From contig CAWUIN010000035.1 of NCBI GenBank assembly GCA_963922535.1, positions 1-27,267 on the forward strand: a stretch of DNA of 27,267 nucleotides, read 5' to 3'. The translations under genes were made by a program, and so were the position numbers. The DNA is from Tectiglobus sp963922535 (GTDB lineage Bacteria > Pseudomonadota > Alphaproteobacteria > Rhizobiales > Hyphomicrobiaceae). The notes below the pieces were generated by a model that saw only the letters and a list, made by a program, of their open reading frames with translations, was not told the origin of the DNA and made no database searches. Below are positions 14,746 through 22,612 of this stretch, one piece after another; within the stretch, counting starts at the first letter, position 1, and every line of letters starts with the position of its first letter.

Positions 14746-15954
14746 TCAACAGGTTCTGACGCGTTCGCAAGCTCTGGTAAGCCGCTCAACTGCCTCAGTC
14801 AGCTCAACTTCAGCAACATTCAGAGGTGGGATAAGCCGGACGACATTATCTCCGGCCATGACCGTCAGCAGTTTTTCGGCGAAACAAGCATCGATAAAAT
14901 CTCCAGCAGGTGCCCGCATCTTAAGGCCTAGAAGCAGACCGAGGCCTCGAACCTCCTCAACAACATCTGCAAACCGGTCTTTAAGGCGTTCCAGTGTTCC
15001 ACGAAACTCTTGCGCCTTGTGTTGTATTTCCTCCAGAACACTGGGTGCCAGAACCTTTTCCAATACGGCACACCCAACGGCCATTGCCAAAGGATTGCCG
15101 CCAAATGTCGAACCATGCGTACCTGGCACCATACCTTCGGCTGCTTTTTCCGTAGCCATGACGGCGCCCAACGGAAAACCGCCGCCAATGCCTTTTGCAA
15201 TTGCCATCACGTCCGGCTTAATGCCAGCCCATTCATGCGCAAACAGCTTGCCAGTGCGGCCTACACCTGTTTGCACTTCATCGAGGATGAACAAAAGTCC
15301 ATGCTGATCACACAGCATGCGCAGCCCTTGCAGGCATTCTTTCGGAATAACGCGAATGCCACCTTCCCCCATGACAGGCTCAATCATAATTGCGGCGGTT
15401 TCACCGCTCACTGCGGCTTTGAGCGCATCGTGATCTGCAAAGGGAACGTGATCAAAACCAGGAGTTTCCGGGGCAAAACCATCGAGATATTTAGGGTTGC
15501 CGGAGGCTGAAAGCGTTGCCAATGTCCTGCCATGAAAACAGCCCTCGAATGTGATGATGCGATAACGCTGGGGATTGCCCCGGTAAAAGTGGTAGCGTCG
15601 CGCGATCTTTATTGCACCTTCGCAGGCCTCGGCCCCTGAATTGCAGAAGAAAACACGCTCTGCAAACGAATTTTCGCACAATAATGCAGCCAATCTCTCC
15701 TGCCCTTCGATACGATAAAGATTAGACGTATGCCATAGTTTGCTGGCTTGTTTTGTCAGCGCTTTGATAAGATCAGGATGGGCATGTCCCAAAGCATTCA
15801 CGGCAACGCCACTGGCGAAATCGAGATAACGATCTTCGCCTTGCGCAATCAACCAGGAGCCCTCGCCGCGCTCAAACACGACGTTGGTGCGCCGGTATGT
15901 GCCCATCACTGATGAATGGGGGCCTTTGGATTGTGCCTCATGAGACCCGGCCAT
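14746..15954 (-). CDS. argD: Acetylornithine aminotransferase
   Basis: 402 residues. PLP-dependent class-III aminotransferase that makes N-acetylornithine; in many bacteria it also serves as succinyl-DAP aminotransferase (DapC) in lysine synthesis, which would fit dapD and lysA nearby. Key residues are SGAEACEGAIK (106-116), DEVQTG (225-230) and the PLP lysine Lys254 in IAKGIGGG. The ATG has GGAG 7 nt upstream. It is the first gene of argD-argF-hslO. Its leader contains a candidate promoter and an intrinsic-terminator-like hairpin only ~20 bp before the start codon. Confidence 0.97.
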   Translation of the reverse strand: MAGSHEAQSKGPHSSVMGTYRRTNVVFERGEGSWLIAQGEDRYLDFASGVAVNALGHAHPDLIKALTKQASKLWHTSNLYRIEGQERLAALLCENSFAERVFFCNSGAEACEGAIKIARRYHFYRGNPQRYRIITFEGCFHGRTLATLSASGNPKYLDGFAPETPGFDHVPFADHDALKAAVSGETAAIMIEPVMGEGGIRVIPKECLQGLRMLCDQHGLLFILDEVQTGVGRTGKLFAHEWAGIKPDVMAIAKGIGGGFPLGAVMATEKAAEGMVPGTHGSTFGGNPLAMAVGCAVLEKVLAPSVLEEIQHKAQEFRGTLERLKDRFADVVEEVRGLGLLLGLKMRAPAGDFIDACFAEKLLTVMAGDNVVRLIPPLNVAEVELTEAVERLTRACERVRTC

Positions 15955-15969
15955 GGATTAACTCCGCAA

Positions 15970-16037
15970 TTAAATCAAAAAAACCGCCCAGAAAGGCGGC
16001 ATATGTAAATGCTATTGCTGAATGTGGGCTATGTCAA
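15970..16037 (-). promoter_or_regulatory. argD leader: candidate promoter, terminator-like hairpin, micro-ORF
   Basis: On the minus strand, TTGACA (16037-16032), a 17-bp spacer and TAGCAT (16014-16009) form a good sigma-70 promoter, with start expected near 16002. Directly downstream CCGCC-TTTCTG-GGCGG (15999-15984) is followed by seven T (15983-15977), the form of an intrinsic terminator. An ATG at 16002 opens a 10-codon frame, MPPFWAVFLI, that runs through the hairpin and ends at 15970. The hairpin lies so close to the predicted start site that real termination is uncertain; it may instead stabilise the mRNA 5' end, or the true promoter may be further upstream. Confidence 0.5.
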
Positions 16038-16611
16038 CGCAGCCGGGCTAAATGCAACAGATTTCATCGCCTGCAAACGAAATCTGCACCTTTATCGGAC
16101 AATTAAAAACGCCCTTGAATTGATTTTACAGGCTATTGCTGCAAATTAAATTATGATTTTATTCACAAAGTGTTGGAAACTATCCCGTCAATACTATATA
16201 TTGATTAATTAACATATGGTGCACAGTTAAATAATTAATGCGTGTCATTTGAGTTACAATCGCACCATTTGAAAGAATTTCAACAACTCGAACCTTGTTC
16301 CGCAAGCCTGTACGGCGGTAACTATACCTCAGACGGCACGGTGTTGATGTGCCCGATGCAGATACCGGAATTACTTGTAGAGTGAAATTGGTACTGTCAG
16401 AAAGAGTATTGCCTGTTGTGTTGCACACTCTTTCAGTGAGTTCGAGTTAGTAAAAAGCGTCCCTAGAAAATTAATGTAATCAGCGATCTTTTTTGATCCT
16501 GCTGCGCTGCGCGTTACTGCGCGCACGGCTGCATCGTCAAAAGATCGGAACAATTGCGTGTACGCCGTTGCGCCTATACGCACGTCTCCCTGTAATGGAG
16601 GGCAGAAAATA
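16038..16611. other. Intergenic region between argD and gcrA
   Basis: About 575 bp, AT-rich in the middle. No gene is convincing: an 82-codon leftward frame (16180-16428) starts with GTG, overlaps an inverted repeat and has no recognisable domain. Structures seen are TTGAAA-GAA-TTTCAA (16269-16283), GAAAGAGT/ACTCTTTC with a 19-nt loop (16400-16407 with 16427-16434), and a 6-bp GC hairpin around TGCGCG-N6-CGCGCA near 16510-16527. No GANTC site was found in the last ~170 bp before gcrA. Near gcrA the ribosome-binding site can pair with TCTCC about 7 nt upstream. A small RNA here is possible but not shown. Confidence 0.45.
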
Positions 16612-17163
16612 ATGTCTTGGACCGATGAACGTGTCGAACTGCTGAAAAAATACTGGACCGAAGGCTTAACCGCCAGTCAAATTGCCATGCGCCTTGGCGG
16701 CATAACCCGCAATGCTGTGATCGGAAAGGTTCACCGGCTTGGGCTGTCTGGCCGTGCGATCACAACACGCTTGAAGCCCCCGCGTCCGCGGCCGGCAGTT
16801 GGCCTGACGAACCGACCGCCCAAAGCACGGACGGCAAAACCCGGAAATCCGTTGCTGCAATCTATTTATCACGATGCAGAACCTTATACTGCGCCTGTCG
16901 AAGAGATCGAAATTCCGCTTAACGAACGCAAATCTCTGCAGGATCTGACTGAGAGCTGCTGCCGTTGGCCAATTGGCGATCCCCAAACGCCTGAATTTCA
17001 TTTCTGCAATGGCAAGAAGGTGCCCGGCCTGCCATATTGCGAGCATCACAGCCGCCGTGCCTTCCATGTGCCGCAGACCCGAAGATCTAAGAAACCTGCC
17101 GATGCGACACAAAAGGTGCCTGCTGCGCTGCAGGCTACTTATGCAGAAAAGATAGACGCTTAA
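16612..17163 (+). CDS. gcrA: GcrA cell-cycle regulator
   Basis: 183 residues. GcrA is an alphaproteobacterial co-activator that binds the housekeeping sigma factor and activates promoters carrying CcrM-methylated GANTC sites. The N-terminal DNA-binding helix-turn-helix begins MSWTDERVELLKKYW and contains LGGITRNAVIGKVHRLGL (28-45). A basic Pro-rich linker (about 53-80) follows, then the C-terminal sigma-interacting domain with CCRWPIGDP (116-124), FCNGKKV (131-137) and YCEHHSRRAF (142-151). The ATG at 16612 follows GGAGGG; earlier in-frame GTG codons are not used by the family. It is divergent from argD and has its own terminator. Confidence 0.97.
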   Translation: MSWTDERVELLKKYWTEGLTASQIAMRLGGITRNAVIGKVHRLGLSGRAITTRLKPPRPRPAVGLTNRPPKARTAKPGNPLLQSIYHDAEPYTAPVEEIEIPLNERKSLQDLTESCCRWPIGDPQTPEFHFCNGKKVPGLPYCEHHSRRAFHVPQTRRSKKPADATQKVPAALQATYAEKIDA

Positions 17164-17180
17164 ATCTTAAAAACAGATTT

Positions 17181-17214
17181 AGAAAAGCCGGTGGCATCTG
17201 CTGGCGGCTTTTCT
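17181..17214 (+). terminator. Intrinsic terminator after gcrA
   Basis: AGAAAAGCCG (17181-17190) and CGGCTTTTCT (17205-17214) form a perfect 10-bp stem with a 14-nt loop, 17 bp after the gcrA stop. The A-run and T-run lie inside the stem, so it could act in both directions and might also stop leftward transcription coming from dapD (stop at 17396). Confidence 0.8.
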
Positions 17215-17395
17215 GGTGCCCGAATCTAGTGCCCAAGGCAACGCCCTGAGGACAGCGGCGCGTCACACTATACATATAGTCATAAATATAGTCACGCTTA
17301 TAAAGCTGAATCAGCCGAATCTGCATCAGCAATTGGGAAATTAGGCGCACTGGCATGCCTGCTTGATAGGACGCGGCAAATATCAAAAAACCAAC

Positions 17396-18226
17396 CTAAT
17401 CACGCAACAATTCGTTGATACTGGTCTTTGAGCGCGTCTGCGCGTCCACTGTTTTTACGATCACCGCACAGTAAAGCCCAGGGCCATCCGCCGTGCCTGG
17501 CAATGCCCCTGGCACAACCACTGAATAAGGTGGCACTCTGCCTATATGCACTTCGCCGCTCGCACGATCGACAATCTTGGTCGAAGCGCCAAGATAGACC
17601 CCCATCGCGAGGACGCTGCCCTCGCCAACAATAACGCCCTCGGCCACTTCGGAACGCGCACCGATAAAGCAGTTGTCTTCGATACAGACGGGATTGGCCT
17701 GCAAAGGCTCAAGCACGCCACCTATGCCGGCACCGCCCGAGATATGGCAATCCTTGCCGACCTGAGCACAGCTGCCAACGGTTGCCCAGGTATCGACCAT
17801 AGTGCCCTTGTCGACATAAGCGCCGAGATTGACGAAGGACGGCATAAGCACAACGTTTGGCGCGATATAAGCGGAGCGGCGCACAATGGCGCCGGGCACG
17901 GCACGGAATCCGGCTTCCTTGAATTGTTCTGCCGACCAGCCGTCAAATTTAAGTGGAACCTTATCCCAGCCCTGGTTCTTGGTGTTCTGGCCGCAAGACA
18001 TAATGTCCATATCCGCAAGGCGGAACGATAAAAGCACAGCTTTCTTGAGCCATTGGTTGACGATCCACTGGCCATCCAGCTTTTCGGCGACGCGGGCAGC
18101 CCCCCTGTCGAGCCGGTCAAGCGCGCTTTCAATTGCATCGCGCGCCTCTCCAGTTGTGGACGGCGAAATCGTGTTGCATGCTTCCCATGCGGCCTCGATG
18201 GCGGCTTCGAGGTTATCATTGGCCAT
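17396..18226 (-). CDS. dapD: Tetrahydrodipicolinate N-succinyltransferase
   Basis: 276 residues. Succinylates 2,3,4,5-tetrahydrodipicolinate in the diaminopimelate/lysine pathway, in the cytoplasm as a trimer. The N-terminal helical domain begins MANDNLEAAIEAAWE. The left-handed beta-helix of hexapeptide repeats runs from about residue 105 to 235 with AYIAPNVVLMPSFVNLGAYV, MVDTWATVGSCAQVG and GARSEVAEGVIVGEG. The ATG at 18226 matches the family start; an open extension upstream to 18292 is not used. It lies ~112 bp downstream of tlpA on the same strand. With lysA at 21131 and possibly argD it covers several DAP-pathway steps in this region. Confidence 0.97.
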   Translation of the reverse strand: MANDNLEAAIEAAWEACNTISPSTTGEARDAIESALDRLDRGAARVAEKLDGQWIVNQWLKKAVLLSFRLADMDIMSCGQNTKNQGWDKVPLKFDGWSAEQFKEAGFRAVPGAIVRRSAYIAPNVVLMPSFVNLGAYVDKGTMVDTWATVGSCAQVGKDCHISGGAGIGGVLEPLQANPVCIEDNCFIGARSEVAEGVIVGEGSVLAMGVYLGASTKIVDRASGEVHIGRVPPYSVVVPGALPGTADGPGLYCAVIVKTVDAQTRSKTSINELLRD

Positions 18227-18338
18227 TATTGTTTCTCTTATCTTTATTAAAAAATTTAAACGCTTTTTTGCGCGCTGTCGCCAGTAAGTCAACGGCAGCG
18301 ATCAAACGCCATCAGAAATAGTAAAAAATGCTGCAGGA

Positions 18339-19007
18339 TCAGCTGTCCGTTTTGGGCAAATGGGCCTTGATCAGACGTACCGCATCGCCGCTGTGCCACT
18401 CCGCAGGCCCCACAAGGCGACCGATTTCACGCCCCTCGCCATCGATCAGCAGTGTTGTTGGCATGCCGATCACATCCAGGTCGAAATTGAGTTTCGCCAG
18501 GGGATCATGATAAAATCTCAGTGCTTTGGCTTGAATATCATCGAGAAATTTTTTCGGCTTGGCCGGGTTGCCGCGATCGAGACTGACGGCCACAACTTCA
18601 AACTTGCCGCTGCCGAGCCTGGCTTGCAATTCATCGAGGTGCGGCATTTCCTGGAGGCAGGGCGCACACCATGTCGCCCACAGGTTTAATAACACAGTCT
18701 TGCCGGTAAAACTTTTTAACGAAAGCTGATTGCCGGCAGCGTCATTGAATTTTACATCCGGCAAAGCTTCCGGCTTGTCCTCGAAGACGAAAGAGGTCAT
18801 TTTGCCAACGTTCAGCTTTATGCTGCTTGCCGCGCTAAACGAGCCTTCTGTTGCGGCAACGCTTTTGTCCGCCTGCTGATCGGCTGTTTCACTTTGGCTG
18901 GCTTCACGGCCGCCAACTATGACATATACCGCAGCAAATCCTATAACTGCTGAGATAAGTGCGGCAGTGATATAAGTTTTCCATGACGTCGAGTTTTCTA
19001 TACTCAT
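18339..19007 (-). CDS. tlpA: TlpA-type membrane-anchored thiol-disulfide reductase
   Basis: 222 residues. TlpA-like thioredoxins face the periplasm and supply reductant, classically for cytochrome oxidase copper sites. A single N-terminal membrane helix (about 11-32, TYITAALISAVIGFAAVYVI) and a ~60-residue linker precede the thioredoxin fold. The active site WCAPC is at 113-117 and the cis-proline is in GMPTT (Pro183). The chosen ATG (19007) has AAGGAG 14 nt upstream, rather far; ATG 19043 and TTG 19064 are alternatives that would lengthen the cytoplasmic end. It is divergent from argH, as in related genomes. A weak 4-bp hairpin with six U follows the stop before dapD. Confidence 0.92.
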   Translation of the reverse strand: MSIENSTSWKTYITAALISAVIGFAAVYVIVGGREASQSETADQQADKSVAATEGSFSAASSIKLNVGKMTSFVFEDKPEALPDVKFNDAAGNQLSLKSFTGKTVLLNLWATWCAPCLQEMPHLDELQARLGSGKFEVVAVSLDRGNPAKPKKFLDDIQAKALRFYHDPLAKLNFDLDVIGMPTTLLIDGEGREIGRLVGPAEWHSGDAVRLIKAHLPKTDS

Positions 19008-19116
19008 GTCGAAATTATCCGCTCCTTTTGTAAAGTTTGGCATATCATCGATATTGTCTCGCAAAACGCAAGATATCTGCTATGCAGATCAAATTACGTG
19101 ATTCAGGGCAGTCGTA

Positions 19117-20520
19117 ATGAATAAGAAAAATAAGAATTCCATGTGGGGGGGCCGCTTCTCGACCTCACCTGCGGACTTAATGGAACAGATCAATGCTTCT
19201 GTAGACTACGATCAACGCCTGGCAGAACAAGATATCCGCGGCTCAATAGCGCACGCCGCCATGCTAGCGGAAAATGGCATCATATCGCACGCCGATGCTC
19301 ACGAGATTGCCGCAGGCTTGGAAAAGGTAGGGGCGGAGATCCGTGCGGGCACTTTCGAGTGGCGGCGTGAGCTTGAAGATGTTCATATGAATATTGAAAG
19401 CCGGTTGCGCGAGTTAATCGGGCCTGCGGCCGGGCGCCTGCACACCGCACGCTCGCGCAATGATCAGGTCGCAACCGATTTCCGTCTCTATATCCGCGAT
19501 ACGATCGACCAGCTCGATGTCATGGTTGCAAAGCTGCAATTGGCGCTGGCGCGCAAGGCCAAAGATTACGCAGATTTGATCATGCCCGGCTTTACCCATC
19601 TGCAGCCGGCGCAGCCGGTCACCTTTGGCCACCATCTTCTGGCCTACGTCGAAATGCTGGCCCGTGATCGTGGACGTTTTGGCGATGCACGCAAACGGCT
19701 GAACGAATGTCCTCTTGGAGCAGCGGCACTTGCCGGAACGTCGTTTCCGATTGATCGTGTATCAATCGCCCAAAAACTAGGCTTTGCCCGTCCAATGGCC
19801 AATTCATTGGACAGCGTTTCCGATCGTGATTTTATCCTTGAAATACTCTCGGCCGCTACAATCTGCGCCACGCATATGTCCCGCTTTGCCGAGGAAATCG
19901 TGATCTGGAGCACGCCGCAGTTTGCCTTCATCAGACTGTCGGATGCCTGGACAACGGGATCCTCGATCATGCCGCAGAAACGCAACCCCGATGCTGCTGA
20001 ACTGGTCCGCGCCAAGGTTGGCCGCATTGCCGGTGCCTTCCACAGCCTGACACTGGTCATGAAAGGCCTGCCGCTGGCCTATTCCAAGGATATGCAGGAA
20101 GATAAGGAAGTCACGTTCGATGCACTTGACAGTTTTGCGCTTGCCCTTTGTGCAATGGCCGGAATGGCCGAAGATATGGAGCCTGTGCCATACGCAATGA
20201 CCAAAGCGGCCGGCCACGGTTTCTCCACTGCAACAGATCTTGCAGATTGGCTTGTGCGCGAACTCAAACTCCCGTTTCGAGAAGCACATCACGTGACCGG
20301 CAGCATCGTTGCAATGGCCGAACAGCGCAACTGCGACCTGCAAGATCTTGATTTAGAAGCCATGCAAAACGTTGATCCCCGTATTACACAAGGCGTATTT
20401 TCCGTGTTGAGCGTGCAGGATTCCGTCAACAGCAGAATAAGTTATGGTGGAACTGCGCCACAGAACGTGCGTAAAATGGCATGTGAATGGATCGAACGGC
20501 TGGAAAATGAGTTCAAGTAA
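19117..20520 (+). CDS. argH: Argininosuccinate lyase
   Basis: 467 residues. Last step of arginine synthesis: argininosuccinate to arginine and fumarate, cytoplasmic tetramer of the fumarase/aspartase superfamily. The signature GSSIMPQKRNPD at 281-292 carries the catalytic serine loop; His161 in THLQPAQP is in the general acid/base motif; RSRNDQVATD (112-121) is also intact. The start MWGGRFS segment (9-15) is typical, with a short Lys/Asn-rich extension before it. It is divergent from tlpA and followed 71 bp later by the small lipoprotein gene, then lysA. Confidence 0.98.
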   Translation: MNKKNKNSMWGGRFSTSPADLMEQINASVDYDQRLAEQDIRGSIAHAAMLAENGIISHADAHEIAAGLEKVGAEIRAGTFEWRRELEDVHMNIESRLRELIGPAAGRLHTARSRNDQVATDFRLYIRDTIDQLDVMVAKLQLALARKAKDYADLIMPGFTHLQPAQPVTFGHHLLAYVEMLARDRGRFGDARKRLNECPLGAAALAGTSFPIDRVSIAQKLGFARPMANSLDSVSDRDFILEILSAATICATHMSRFAEEIVIWSTPQFAFIRLSDAWTTGSSIMPQKRNPDAAELVRAKVGRIAGAFHSLTLVMKGLPLAYSKDMQEDKEVTFDALDSFALALCAMAGMAEDMEPVPYAMTKAAGHGFSTATDLADWLVRELKLPFREAHHVTGSIVAMAEQRNCDLQDLDLEAMQNVDPRITQGVFSVLSVQDSVNSRISYGGTAPQNVRKMACEWIERLENEFK

Positions 20521-20591
20521 CACTATTATGCATAGCTATTAAGATTGTAGACAGGTGAAACTCTTTAACATAAAGGCGGAAGTCAAAGACG

Positions 20592-20798
20592 ATGGCAAAA
20601 CTCATCAGGTATAAAAAAATTGCCGTTTGTCTGTCTGTCGGCGTTGCTCTTGCCGGCTGCGGTGTGCGCGGATCATTGGAATATCCGGATCAAACGCAAC
20701 CGGCGCAGAGTGCAAGCGCGGAATCAGGCCAGGGCAAAGAAAAAGGCGCCGCTTCAAAGCCTCACAAAGGTTTCATTCTTGATGGGTTGATCCAGTGA
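20592..20798 (+). CDS. lptM: LptM-type small lipoprotein
   Basis: 68 residues. A lipoprotein signal peptide ends in the lipobox LAGC with Cys23; the mature protein starts CGVRGSLEYP, matching the CGxKGPLxxP N-terminus of LptM (YifL) proteins. The rest is a low-complexity Gln/Ser/Lys tail. In E. coli LptM helps the outer-membrane LPS translocon LptD/E mature; here the role is inferred from the motif and from its conserved place between argH and lysA. GGAAG lies upstream of the ATG. It is short and easily missed by automated annotation. Confidence 0.85.
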   Translation: MAKLIRYKKIAVCLSVGVALAGCGVRGSLEYPDQTQPAQSASAESGQGKEKGAASKPHKGFILDGLIQ

Positions 20799-21130
20799 TT
20801 TAACCTGAATGACTGGCGCATTCACAAGACTTTAGGTAAGAAATCTCATATATCAGCCTGCCCTATTTCTGCGATTTTTCTTTTAAAAGCATCTTAGCCT
20901 ATTGATTTTGAATGAAAAATATCCACATCTCCGTGGTGGCAAGAAGATGCGCAGAAACCACTGAGATTTAACAGGAATTCTGATGACAGCGCAAATACTG
21001 CTGCCATCAGAATTTCTAGACCATGTAAATTTTTGTTTTCATTTCGGTTTCGCTAAATTCTCAAATATTGTCACACCCTTAAACATTGTCGTCCCATTGC
21101 TCTCTGCTCTGAAACATCGGCTACCGTCTC
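20799..21130. other. Intergenic region before lysA
   Basis: About 330 bp with no gene that I would support. It contains a long imperfect hairpin (20973-21017, listed separately). lysA begins at ATG 21131 with no visible Shine-Dalgarno sequence in the preceding bases. I looked for a lysine riboswitch and did not recognise one. Confidence 0.5.
20973..21017 (+). promoter_or_regulatory. Long hairpin in the region upstream of lysA
   Basis: AATTCTGATG (20976-20985) pairs perfectly with CATCAGAATT (21005-21014). Three outer pairs (one G-U) and, after one A-C mismatch, an inner CAGC/GCTG stem extend it to 17 pairs in total around a 9-nt loop. No U-tract follows, so it is not an ordinary terminator. 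It ends 113 bp before lysA. Possible roles are a leader-RNA structure, processing of the lptM mRNA 3' end, or a small palindromic repeat; none can be chosen from sequence alone. Confidence 0.55.
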
Positions 21131-22405
21131 ATGCACCACTTTTCTTATCGCGACGGCGTTCTGCACGCTGAAAATATCCCTTTGACCAAACTTGCAGAGC
21201 AGATTGGCACGCCGTTTTATTGTTATGCCACGGCAACCTTGGAACGCCATTACGATGTTCTGGCGCAGGCGTTTGCAAGTCACGACCACCTGATATGTTA
21301 TGCTGTAAAAGCGAATTCCAATCAGGCAGTCCTTGCGACCATGGCGCAGCACGGGGCAGGAATGGATGTTGTTTCGGAAGGCGAACTGCGGCGTGCACGC
21401 GCAGCCGGCGTTCCGGCAAATCGCATCATCTTTGCAGGCGTCGGCAAGACCCGCGAAGAAATGGCGTACGCGCTTAATGAGCAGATTCTTGGTTTCAACG
21501 TTGAAAGCGCAGAGGAACTTGAAACCCTCAACAGCATTGCCTTAGAGCTTGGCAGAAAGGCATCGATTGCCATTCGAATCAATCCTGACGTCGATGCAAA
21601 AACGCATGCCAAGATTTCCACCGGCAAATCGGAAAATAAATTCGGTGTTCCATTCCTCAGTGCTCCGGGCCTTTATGACAGGGCCGCGGAACTGCAAGGC
21701 ATATCGGTCACAGGCATCCACATGCACATCGGCAGCCAAATCACAGAGCTGGCGCCATTTCGTCAAGCATTTGTGCTGTTGCGCAGGCTTGCCATTGAGC
21801 TGCAAAACAAAGGCCATAAACTCAAGCATCTGGATATCGGCGGCGGTCTTGGAGTACCGTATTCTCAAATCGGTGATCCGCCACCGGATCCGGCTGAATA
21901 TGCTGCGCTTGTCAAGGAAACCCTTGGCGACCTTGGGCTTAAATTTGTGCTTGAACCTGGCCGCATGATCGCCGCTAATGCAGGCATTCTCGTCGCTCGT
22001 GTTATTTTAGTCAAACAGACTGCAACAAAACGCTTTACAATAATAGATGCTGCCATGAACGATCTCATTCGGCCGACACTCTATGAAGCCGAACATGAGA
22101 TTTGGCCCATCCGTGATGATCAGCGTACTGAAGATTACATCATGCAGGATGTTGTGGGCCCGATTTGCGAAACCGGCGATTACCTTGCACAAGACCGCTC
22201 TCTACCACCCTTCGCGGCCGGAGATCTGATGGCGTTTCTGGCGGCTGGCGCCTATAGTTCAACCATGTCATCAACATATAATTCGCGACTTCTTGTACCT
22301 GAAGTCCTGGTTAAGGGCCAGGAATACGCGGTCGTCCGGCCGCGTCCGACTTACGAAGATTTGATCGCCCTCGACAGATTACCAGGCTGGCTGTCGCAGC
22401 ATTAA
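21131..22405 (+). CDS. lysA: Diaminopimelate decarboxylase
   Basis: 424 residues. PLP enzyme that decarboxylates meso-diaminopimelate to lysine, cytoplasmic dimer. The PLP lysine is Lys60 in YAVKANSN; HMHIGSQI (197-204), DIGGGLGVPY (235-244), EPGRMI (275-280) and the dimer-site ICETGDYLA with Cys346 are all intact. The start MHHFSYRDGVLHAE is typical of rhizobial LysA, although no ribosome-binding site is visible. It follows argH and the small lipoprotein gene and precedes the DUF4175 gene by ~207 bp, the arrangement I associate with Hyphomicrobiales. Confidence 0.98.
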   Translation: MHHFSYRDGVLHAENIPLTKLAEQIGTPFYCYATATLERHYDVLAQAFASHDHLICYAVKANSNQAVLATMAQHGAGMDVVSEGELRRARAAGVPANRIIFAGVGKTREEMAYALNEQILGFNVESAEELETLNSIALELGRKASIAIRINPDVDAKTHAKISTGKSENKFGVPFLSAPGLYDRAAELQGISVTGIHMHIGSQITELAPFRQAFVLLRRLAIELQNKGHKLKHLDIGGGLGVPYSQIGDPPPDPAEYAALVKETLGDLGLKFVLEPGRMIAANAGILVARVILVKQTATKRFTIIDAAMNDLIRPTLYEAEHEIWPIRDDQRTEDYIMQDVVGPICETGDYLAQDRSLPPFAAGDLMAFLAAGAYSSTMSSTYNSRLLVPEVLVKGQEYAVVRPRPTYEDLIALDRLPGWLSQH

Positions 22406-22612
22406 GCTGAAACACAGGCTTTGCCCTCGTGCAGCCGTCTTTGCATGCGCACATTCAAATTTTAAAAGCGTCATAATGTTGGCAATAGCACAATGTGTAT
22501 GGCGAATGCAGCAAACCACTACGTGATCTTTTTGCTGTGAAGCGGAACACATGCTGGTTGCGACATTTGTGATATATTAATCGATGAGGGAGCCTGGTAA
22601 CGGGCCGGCAGA

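Noticed and set aside
16180..16428. 82-codon leftward ORF between argD and gcrA
   Set aside because: GTG start inside an inverted repeat, no ribosome-binding site at proper spacing, no recognisable family. It overlaps another short frame equally devoid of support.
20799..21130. Lysine riboswitch upstream of lysA
   Set aside because: The conserved lysine-riboswitch core was not recognised; only a simple long hairpin is present, and lysine riboswitches are uncommon in alphaproteobacteria.
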